From the NCBI GenBank assembly GCA_044353165.1, contig JBILCM010000107.1, positions 1 to 6,590 on the forward strand: 6,590 nucleotides of DNA. Direction: 5' to 3'. Numbering within the stretch: position 1 is the first letter of the stretch; every line of letters starts with the position of its first letter. The translations under genes were made by a program, and so were the position numbers. This DNA is from JBILCM01 sp044353165 (lineage in GTDB: Bacteria > Bacillota > Bacilli > Paenibacillales > YIM-B00363). Below are positions 1 through 5,080 of this stretch, one piece after another. The notes below the pieces were generated by a model. The model made no database searches. It saw only the letters and a program-made list of their open reading frames with translations, and was not told the DNA's origin.

Positions 1-1394
1 ATTATTTGTTCGCACGGAGCAAGAGCGAACATGGAAAATTCATTATTCGGATCGAAGATACCGATCAATCACGACATGTAGAGACGGGTCTCGACAGCCA
101 ACTGCAAGGATTACGTTGGTTCGGGCTCGATTGGGACGAAAGCGTGGACATTGGCGGAGCTTTTGGACCGTATCGCCAGATGGAGCGGTTGGATCATTAT
201 AGGACGTATCTAGATCGTTTAATGCTGGATGGACATGCTTATCATTGTTATTGCTCTGAGACCGAGCTAGAGGCAGAGCGTGCGGCACAGGAAGCGCAAG
301 GAAAGATGCCGCAATACAGTCGGCGCTGCCTTGGTTTGTCGGCGGATGAGATCGAAGCGTTCCGCAAAGAAGGTCGTAAGCCGACGGTGCGGTTTCGTGT
401 GCCGACGGATCATTCGTACGTGTTCGAGGACGAAGTGCGCGGTCGCGTCGAGTTTGAGGCAACCGACATTGGCGACTGGATTATGGCGCGTCCGGACGGC
501 ATACCGACTTATAATTACGCGGTAGTTATCGATGATGCGCTGATGCACATTACCCACGTGATCCGCGGTGAGGAGCACCTCTCGAATACGCCGCGCCAAT
601 TGATGGTTTATGAAGCGCTCGGGTTGACACCTCCGAAATTTGGGCACCTGCCGTTAATTCTGAACCAGGATCGCAAGAAAATGAGCAAGCGCGATGAATC
701 GATTGTTCAATTTATCGAGCAATACCGTGAACTTGGGTATTTACCGGAAGCCATTCTCAACTTCATCGTGCTGTTGGGCTGGTCCCCAGGCGGTGAGCAG
801 GAACTGTTCACCAAGGAGGAATTGGTTGCTCGATTCAATCTTGAGCGAATCGCCAAGAGCGGCGCTGTGTTCGATGCCGAGAAGCTCAATTGGATGAACA
901 ATCACTACTTGCGCGCTGCGGATTTGAATCGCGTTGTGGACTTGGCCATACCGCATCTGGTGAAAGCGGGACGACTGTCAACGACGGTGCTCGATGCGAG
1001 CGAACGTGAATGGGTCAAGGTCTTGGTTGCCCTGTATTTGGAACAATTGCGCTACGTGGCCGAAATCGTCGAACTGAGCGACATGTTCTTCGTCGCTTCG
1101 CCACAGATGGACTCGGATGCAGCGACTGTGCTTACCGAGGATACTGTGCCTACAGTGTTGCGAGCCTTCGCTACGCAGGTTGAGGCGACAGATACCGCGA
1201 ATTTCACGGTGGACGCCATTAAGGCGATGATCAAACAAGTGCAGACCGACACCGGTTGTAAGGGTAAGCAGCTTTTTATGCCAATTCGCGCCGCTCTCAC
1301 TGGACAGACGCACGGCCGCGACCTGAACCAAACCATCTGGCTACTTGGCCGTGAGAAAGTGCTCGCTCGTTTGCATTCTTTGCAATATTCTTGA
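1..1394 (+). CDS. gltX: Glutamyl-tRNA synthetase, 5'-truncated by window edge
   Basis: Class I aminoacyl-tRNA synthetase that charges tRNA-Glu in the cytoplasm. In Bacillus-type bacteria lacking GlnRS it also mischarges tRNA-Gln for later amidation (family knowledge; not testable here). The frame is open at base 1: the first full codon is TAT at 3, and the visible N-terminus YLFARSKSEHGKFIIRIEDT matches family sequence that lies about 25-30 residues in, so the HIGH motif is upstream and the TTG at 6 is not the start. RIEDTD is followed by the typical RGEEHLSNTPRQ block (near 567-600) and the KMSKR ATP loop (678-692), then the helical anticodon-binding region ending in KLFMPIRAALTGQTHG-like text (GKQLFMPIRAALTGQTHG). 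The putative zinc-knuckle region has CYC and a later Cys (SRRC) but not the His seen in E. coli. TGA stop at 1392-1394. The next gene follows after 41 bases with no clear promoter between, so it may be cotranscribed. The identification is very secure. Confidence 0.97.
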   Translation, partial: YLFARSKSEHGKFIIRIEDTDQSRHVETGLDSQLQGLRWFGLDWDESVDIGGAFGPYRQMERLDHYRTYLDRLMLDGHAYHCYCSETELEAERAAQEAQGKMPQYSRRCLGLSADEIEAFRKEGRKPTVRFRVPTDHSYVFEDEVRGRVEFEATDIGDWIMARPDGIPTYNYAVVIDDALMHITHVIRGEEHLSNTPRQLMVYEALGLTPPKFGHLPLILNQDRKKMSKRDESIVQFIEQYRELGYLPEAILNFIVLLGWSPGGEQELFTKEELVARFNLERIAKSGAVFDAEKLNWMNNHYLRAADLNRVVDLAIPHLVKAGRLSTTVLDASEREWVKVLVALYLEQLRYVAEIVELSDMFFVASPQMDSDAATVLTEDTVPTVLRAFATQVEATDTANFTVDAIKAMIKQVQTDTGCKGKQLFMPIRAALTGQTHGRDLNQTIWLLGREKVLARLHSLQYS

Positions 1395-1435
1395 AACATA
1401 TGCAATTTAAAATCAAATTACAAGGAGGTGAGCTC

Positions 1436-1759
1436 ATGAATAAGCTCAAATTTGCATTGATGACAACCCTCGCAGCTTCCCTGTTCTTTGCTGGCATCGG
1501 ATCAGCTTCTGCCGCAACGTCGCCAGAGGCAGCGAAAGCTGAGAAGAGAGAGCAAATCCAAGCTAAGATTGCTGTGAAGGTAGAAGAGAAGAAAGCGCAA
1601 ATCCAAGCTAAGATTGCTGCGAAGGCGGCAGAGAAGGGAATCCCTCCCGCTCAGATCGAAGCGAAGAAAGCAGAACTGAAGCAGCGCATAGCCGCTCAGA
1701 TCGAAGCAAAGAAAACAGAAATAAAAGAGCGTATAGCACAGAAACGAGCCCAGAAATAA
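1436..1759 (+). CDS. Small secreted Ala/Lys-rich 15-residue-repeat protein, unknown function
   Basis: This 107-residue protein starts at ATG 1436, chosen because a near-perfect AAGGAGGTG lies at 1422-1430 just upstream; an in-frame TTG at 1391 has no such site. Residues 1-26 form a Sec-type signal peptide: basic MNKLK, a hydrophobic core, and SASA before the probable cleavage after Ala26. The mature 81 residues contain about 20 Ala, 21 Lys/Arg, 11 Glu, and no Cys, Asp, Asn, His or aromatic residue, giving a net charge near +10. They consist of four 15-residue repeats (40-54, 55-69, 73-87, 88-102) beginning QIQAKIA or QIEAKK, broken by a Pro-Pro-Ala hinge at 70-72. Long amphipathic helices, possibly a coiled coil, are expected. 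No LTxxQ motif of the CpxP/Spy family is seen, and I do not recognise the family; a DUF2680/YckD-like secreted protein is a weak possibility. It sits 41 bases after gltX, converges with the kinase gene, and ends before a strong terminator. Being a real secreted protein is likely; its role is unknown. Confidence 0.85.
   Translation: MNKLKFALMTTLAASLFFAGIGSASAATSPEAAKAEKREQIQAKIAVKVEEKKAQIQAKIAAKAAEKGIPPAQIEAKKAELKQRIAAQIEAKKTEIKERIAQKRAQK
1553..1741 (+). repeat. Four 45-bp in-frame repeats within the small secreted gene
   Basis: Units begin at 1553, 1598, 1652 and 1697; the first two and the last two are 45 bases apart, with a 9-base insertion coding Pro-Pro-Ala between the pairs. Units 1 and 2 share an identical 23-base run (1552-1574 and 1597-1619), and units 3 and 4 share a 14-base run (1649-1662 and 1694-1707). 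Near-identity at the DNA level suggests recent duplication within each pair, from an older four-unit array. Confidence 0.85.
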
Positions 1760-1803
1760 GTTGCAATTGCGGCCAAAGCCGCGGCTAAAGAGCGATCGTT
1801 GGG

Positions 1804-1844
1804 AGCGAGATGGCCAAGTTTTATTGGCTGTCTCGCTTTTTTTT
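1804..1844 (+). terminator. Intrinsic terminator after the small secreted gene
   Basis: AGCGAGATGGCCA (1804-1816) pairs with TGGCTGTCTCGCT (1825-1837) as a 13-bp stem with two G-U pairs, an 8-base loop, and eight consecutive T (1837-1844). It should end transcription of gltX plus the small gene. Only the plus strand has the T-run, so it is not an obvious terminator for the opposing kinase gene, whose stop is at 1855-1857. Confidence 0.92.
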
Positions 1845-1854
1845 AGTATGAATG

Positions 1855-3279
1855 CTAAGAGAAAGGTGTTGAGGGCAGCCGAAGTGTGAACACCGACCCT
1901 TGGCCGATCACAGAATCGACAGTGATCGTGCCGCCCATCAATTCCACCAGTTGTTTCGTTATCGTTAACCCTAAACCGCTTTGCTCCCGACCGGATTTGT
2001 GTCGTTTGTCTGAATAAAAACGTTCCCAGATGTGAGGCAATTGTTCCTTGGAGATCCCCGAACCTGTATCAGCAATTTGAACTTCGACCCATGGACCTTT
2101 CTTTGTCGACAGGATGGATATTTCACCATAATCGGGCGTATGTCGGATTGCATTGTCGAGCAAGTTGAATAACACCTGAATCAATCGCTCAGCATCTCCG
2201 TATACTGTGATCGGTTCTGTTGTCGCTTGTTTTATGGTGAAGGAGATATGTTTCTCTTCCATGCGAATGGTTACTCGATCCGAAATATCAGCTACCAGAG
2301 AGTTCCAACGAATGAGAACAGGCTGTAAAACAAGCTGGCCCGATTCAATCGCAGACAAGTCGAGCATCGTGTTGAGCAATGCACTCAGTCGTTTGATTTC
2401 ATGATTGCAGATGTCCAAATAACGGTCATATTGATCGGCTGGTATCACCCCGTCCTTCATAGCTTGAATGTATCCTCGTACGGATGTCAGCGGGGTGCGC
2501 AGCTCGTGTGACACGTTCATGATCAGTTCTTTTCTCATTTGTTCAAGCTGTTCCAGCTGCGCCGCCATCTGATTAAACGCAACCGTCAGTTGACCCACTT
2601 CATCGTTACCCTCCACAGGAATCCGTTCTTGCAGGTGACCGCGACCAATCCGTTGCGCCGCATTATTCATGCGCACGAGCGGGCGACTGAGGTTGCTAGA
2701 CAACCAATATAGCAACAATGAAGATGGAAGCGCGATGAAGAGAGATAACAGCAGGATGATTGCGGTGATTTCTCGAGTCGGAATTTCTTGGACGGGGGTG
2801 TTTAAGAACAACGCGCCCACCACGCGATTGTCCTCGATGACGGGAATACCCACCGTCAACAATACTTCATTACTTGCAGAGCGAAACACACCAATCTCCC
2901 GCACACGCTCGCCAGCTAATACTTGCTCGAGGAGTTTGGGATCGCGAAGGTCGGCTCTTTTGAGCAATAAATTTCTTTTTATTTTAAGAAGCTGTTTACT
3001 GTCATTCCTGTTAAGCAGTAGCAAATGAACACGGATATCGTTGATGCGAAAGGCATTGGGGACTTTTAATTCTAGCAATCGACTTTCGAATAATGAATGA
3101 TCTTGTTTAAGCAGCGCGATCATGTTATCCGCTTTGGCTTGCAGGCTGCTTTCTTTCTTCCGAATCAGCAACTCTTGAATTGTGAAATCAAGCAGGAATG
3201 CAAGTGAACCGAAGCTTACCAACAGAATGCACAAATAATAGACAAACAACTTATGAAAAATGGTTCTGAACTTGATCAT
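1855..3279 (-). CDS. Membrane sensor histidine kinase (HAMP-HisKA-HATPase)
   Basis: This 474-residue protein starts at ATG 3279-3277, which overlaps the regulator's stop as ATGA (translational coupling); an 18-codon upstream extension would lie inside the regulator gene and is not favoured. Membrane segments are at about 9-31 and 171-193, enclosing an extracytoplasmic domain of roughly 135 residues whose end (GIPVIEDNRVVGALFLNTPV) resembles a PAS/Cache-like fold (inference). HAMP follows at about 194-247. The H-box MNVSHELRTP has the phosphoacceptor His258. The ATP-binding domain has the N-box NLLDNAIRH (Asn372, Asn376), G1 DTGSG (404-408), F-box WERFY (418-422) and G2 GLGL (435-438), so all catalytic motifs are intact. 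There is no cytoplasmic PAS domain. The layout matches PhoR/ResE/BaeS-type kinases. The signal is unknown; the convergent secreted basic protein is a possible partner, which is inference only. Confidence 0.95.
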   Translation of the reverse strand: MIKFRTIFHKLFVYYLCILLVSFGSLAFLLDFTIQELLIRKKESSLQAKADNMIALLKQDHSLFESRLLELKVPNAFRINDIRVHLLLLNRNDSKQLLKIKRNLLLKRADLRDPKLLEQVLAGERVREIGVFRSASNEVLLTVGIPVIEDNRVVGALFLNTPVQEIPTREITAIILLLSLFIALPSSLLLYWLSSNLSRPLVRMNNAAQRIGRGHLQERIPVEGNDEVGQLTVAFNQMAAQLEQLEQMRKELIMNVSHELRTPLTSVRGYIQAMKDGVIPADQYDRYLDICNHEIKRLSALLNTMLDLSAIESGQLVLQPVLIRWNSLVADISDRVTIRMEEKHISFTIKQATTEPITVYGDAERLIQVLFNLLDNAIRHTPDYGEISILSTKKGPWVEVQIADTGSGISKEQLPHIWERFYSDKRHKSGREQSGLGLTITKQLVELMGGTITVDSVIGQGSVFTLRLPSTPFS

Positions 3280-3992
3280 AGTGCATCCACTTTGAATTTG
3301 TATCCGATCCCGCGGATCGTTTCGATTTTCCAATATGCATGATCTGTAGTTAGTTTATTACGTAAGCGCGTCACCATGACATCTACCACCCGATCTTCTC
3401 CAAAATAATCTTCACCCCACACCACGTCCAATAAATGTTGGCGATGGAACACTTGGTTTGGGTGTTTGATGAAGGTCACTAACAATTGAAATTCCCGCGG
3501 TGTCAGGTAAACCAATGCGTTGTTCATTTTCACAGTCATTTCGACGGTATTGATTTGCAAGGTGTCGTAAGTGATGATTGGCTTGAGCGTCGTTTGTTTT
3601 GGCATCATATAAGTTCTGCGGAGCAGGGATCCTATTCGCGCAATAAGCTCATAGGGGTCAAAGGGTTTTACAAGGTAATCATCGGCGCCGTATTGCAAAC
3701 CTTGAATTTTATTATCGCGTTCGCCCTTGGCCGTGAGCATAAGGATCGGTAAATCGCTCATTTTGCGCGCGTGTTCGCATACTTCCAACCCCGTCATGTC
3801 AGGCAGCATGAGATCGAGCACCATGCAATGTATCGTTTGCGTTCGAAGGAGCTGTAAAGCGCTCATCCCTGTTCCAGCCATTACCACACGGTAACCTTTG
3901 TTTTGCAAAAAGAGTTGAATCACCTCAGTAATATGCTCATCATCATCGACGATGAGGATGGTGTAGGATTGCGGTGATATGGGGTTATGCAT
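3276..3992 (-). CDS. OmpR/PhoB-family response regulator
   Basis: This 238-residue DNA-binding regulator is the partner of the downstream kinase. The start is ATG 3992-3990 with AGGAG nine bases upstream on the minus strand; a GTG directly before it is possible, while an ATG at 4043 lacks a ribosome site and lies upstream of the probable transcript start. The receiver domain covers about residues 11-122: acidic cluster DDDE (16-19), phosphoacceptor Asp60 in VLDLMLP, Thr87 in LTAKG and Lys109 in VKPFD. The winged-helix Trans_reg_C domain covers about 136-234, with YLTPREFQLL and, near the end, VDVMVTRLRNKL and IRGIGYKF, the typical recognition-helix and wing text. The TGA stop overlaps the kinase ATG by four bases. 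Family and pairing are clear. I cannot assign an orthologue (PhoP, WalR, ResD and so on) from the sequence alone. The palindrome at its own promoter suggests autoregulation. Confidence 0.96.
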   Translation of the reverse strand: MHNPISPQSYTILIVDDDEHITEVIQLFLQNKGYRVVMAGTGMSALQLLRTQTIHCMVLDLMLPDMTGLEVCEHARKMSDLPILMLTAKGERDNKIQGLQYGADDYLVKPFDPYELIARIGSLLRRTYMMPKQTTLKPIITYDTLQINTVEMTVKMNNALVYLTPREFQLLVTFIKHPNQVFHRQHLLDVVWGEDYFGEDRVVDVMVTRLRNKLTTDHAYWKIETIRGIGYKFKVDAL

Positions 3993-4034
3993 CACAGTCA
4001 ACTCCTGTATGATGAAGAAGTGAGGTCCAACCTT

Positions 4035-4058
4035 ATTATACATCTGAATTGTTTCAGA
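4035..4058 (-). promoter_or_regulatory. Candidate promoter and operator of the two-component operon
   Basis: On the minus strand a perfect TATAAT (+ strand 4035-4040) lies about 43 bases before the regulator start, giving a short leader that includes the AGGAG site. No TTGACA-like -35 is at the right distance. Instead, two bases upstream of the -10 is the inverted repeat TCTGAA-N4-TTCAGA (4043-4058). This arrangement suggests an activator-dependent or autoregulated promoter. It is inferred from sequence only. Confidence 0.5.
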
Positions 4059-4079
4059 ATGATGAACACAATTGTAAGA

Positions 4080-4108
4080 TTGTCTAAGGTGTATTTTTCC
4101 TATATACT
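4080..4108 (+). promoter_or_regulatory. Sigma-A-type promoter for the T-box/cysES transcript
   Basis: TTGTCT (4080-4085), a 17-base spacer, then TATACT (4103-4108); transcription is expected to begin near 4115, immediately before the T-box Stem I. The spacing is ideal, and the position just ahead of the leader supports it. This promoter would make cysES independent of gltX transcription. Confidence 0.8.
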
Positions 4109-4310
4109 ATAGCCAATGTGTAAAAGTGTTGATCAGGAGAAGTACGTCGGGACACGGTTCACCAGAGAGGGCGGTCATTGCTGCAATCCGTCCGTTCCGT
4201 ACCGACCGAAATGCGCCTGTGAGCTGACTCGCTTGCTCCGCAAGCGATGTTCGGGTGGCTCCCGTTAAGAAGCCAAGAGCTGACACCTGCGTTTGGGTAA
4301 GGTGTTGAAA

Positions 4311-4346
4311 GCAGAGTGGAACCGCGTAATCAACTCACGCCTCTGC
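4311..4346 (+). promoter_or_regulatory. T-box antiterminator
   Basis: GCAGAG (4311-4316) pairs with CTCTGC (4341-4346). The 7-base bulge UGGAACC (4317-4323) and then GCG (4324-4326) pairing with CGC (4338-4340) give the classic two-helix bulged antiterminator. It uses bases 4339-4346, which are also the 5' arm of the terminator, so the two structures exclude each other. Confidence 0.9.
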
Positions 4347-4373
4347 AGTCTTACAGACTGTGGGGGCTTCTTT
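4339..4373 (+). terminator. T-box-controlled intrinsic terminator before cysE
   Basis: GCCTCTGCAGTCT (4339-4351) pairs with AGACTGTGGGGGC (4355-4367), a 13-bp stem with three G-U pairs and a 3-base loop (5 if the closing T-A opens), followed by TTCTTT. The U-tract is interrupted by C, so leakage in the off state is possible. It is the default structure when tRNA-Cys is charged. Confidence 0.9.
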
Positions 4374-4415
4374 GTATTCGGACACTCAGAACAATCGAAA
4401 GGAGGCTGTTCGCTG

Positions 4416-5066
4416 ATGCCTCAGTGGTTTCGCTCCATGCGTTCCGATGTGCTGGCGGTTTTTGAGAATGACCCAGCGGCACGCAGTGTCTTCGAAGTGA
4501 TATTTACTTATGCCGGCCTCCATGCCATCTGGGCGCATCGGATTGCACACGCGCTATTCCGCAGAAGATTTTTTACACTTGCACGCGCAGTGTCGCAAAT
4601 AAGTCGATTTTTTACCGGCATCGAGATCCATCCTGGCGCTAACGTAGGGCAGCGGTTGTTTATAGATCACGGCATGGGTGTCGTCATTGGTGAAACGTGT
4701 GAAATCGGCGACGATGTCGTGCTATATCAAGGCGTTACCCTTGGCGGGACGGGCAAGGAGAAAGGCAAGCGGCATCCGACAATTGGCAGCAACGTCGTCA
4801 TTGGTTCCGGTGCGAAGGTGCTGGGGTCGTTCTCGGTAGGCGATAATTCTCGCATCGGTGCCAATGCAGTCGTGCTGCAGGAAGTGCCGCCCAACAGCAC
4901 AGTGGTCGGCAATCCGGGTCGACTCGTTCGGCGGAATGGACAGAAGGTGGACAAGCTCGACCACGGCAACATTCCTGACCCGATCCTCGAGTTGCATCGA
5001 CAACTTATGGATGAGCTCGCACAGGTGAAAGCTGAAGTTGAAAACTTGAAGAAACGTCAGGATTAA
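4416..5066 (+). CDS. cysE: Serine O-acetyltransferase
   Basis: It transfers acetyl from acetyl-CoA to L-serine, giving O-acetylserine, the committed step of cysteine synthesis in the cytoplasm. The start is ATG 4416 with AAAGGAGG at 4398-4405; the frame is open back to 4293, but that lies in the T-box. The protein is 216 residues, the short Firmicute form (B. subtilis CysE is about 217) without the long N-terminal domain of E. coli. The N-terminal helical part (1-65) is followed by a left-handed beta-helix of hexapeptide repeats (about 68-165, such as IGETCEIGDDVVLYQGVTLG). Catalytic Asp84-His85 (IDHGMG) and His120 (RHP) and the GGTGK loop (110-114) are present. The C-terminal tail (190-216) is a charged probable coiled coil. 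cysS begins 14 bases after the stop, and both share the cysteine T-box. Confidence 0.97.
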   Translation: MPQWFRSMRSDVLAVFENDPAARSVFEVIFTYAGLHAIWAHRIAHALFRRRFFTLARAVSQISRFFTGIEIHPGANVGQRLFIDHGMGVVIGETCEIGDDVVLYQGVTLGGTGKEKGKRHPTIGSNVVIGSGAKVLGSFSVGDNSRIGANAVVLQEVPPNSTVVGNPGRLVRRNGQKVDKLDHGNIPDPILELHRQLMDELAQVKAEVENLKKRQD

Positions 5067-5080
5067 AGGAGACATCCCGT

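Larger units (their letters stand above)
4115..4373 (+). promoter_or_regulatory. T-box leader (riboswitch) specific for tRNA-Cys
   Basis: Stem I is readable: CAGG (4134-4137) pairs with CCTG (4216-4219), GTCGG (4146-4150) with CCGAC (4202-4206), ACGG (4154-4157) with CCGT (4197-4200), and GGGCGG (4169-4174) with CCGTCC (4188-4193). The specifier loop has AGTA on the 5' side and GAAATGCG on the 3' side; the specifier is TGC (4212-4214, Cys), followed by a purine. The distal AGAGAG (4164-4169) and GCTGCAA (4180-4186) elements are present. A further hairpin TCGCTTGC/GCAAGCGA (4229-4247) and Stem III ACACCT/AGGTGT (4283-4305) lead to the T-box TGGAACCGCG (4317-4326). UGGA can pair with the UCCA end of tRNA-Cys, whose discriminator is U. 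Uncharged tRNA-Cys should therefore switch on cysE-cysS. All lines of evidence agree on cysteine. Confidence 0.95.

Noticed and set aside
1552..1741. CRISPR-like array
   Set aside because: The repeats are contiguous, in-frame and coding, without unique spacers.
1436..1759. CpxP/Spy-family periplasmic chaperone
   Set aside because: There is no LTxxQ motif and the repeat layout differs; only size, export signal and helicity are shared.
3280..3333. Longer kinase start inside the regulator gene
   Set aside because: The ATGA overlap at 3279-3276 gives a natural coupled start, and the next residues begin the usual short basic N-terminus before the first membrane segment.
3993..4043. 17-codon upstream extension of the response regulator
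   Set aside because: It has no ribosome binding site and contains the candidate TATAAT; the receiver domain begins normally from the start at 3992.
4211..4215. Alternative T-box specifiers ATG (Met) or GCG (Ala) in the shifted frame
   Set aside because: TGC has the expected spacing after GAA and is followed by a purine, UGGA matches U73 of tRNA-Cys, and the downstream genes are cysteine genes.
4293..4415. In-frame 41-codon N-terminal extension of cysE
   Set aside because: It lies inside the T-box antiterminator and terminator; a strong AAAGGAGG precedes ATG 4416, and the 216-residue protein matches the family length.
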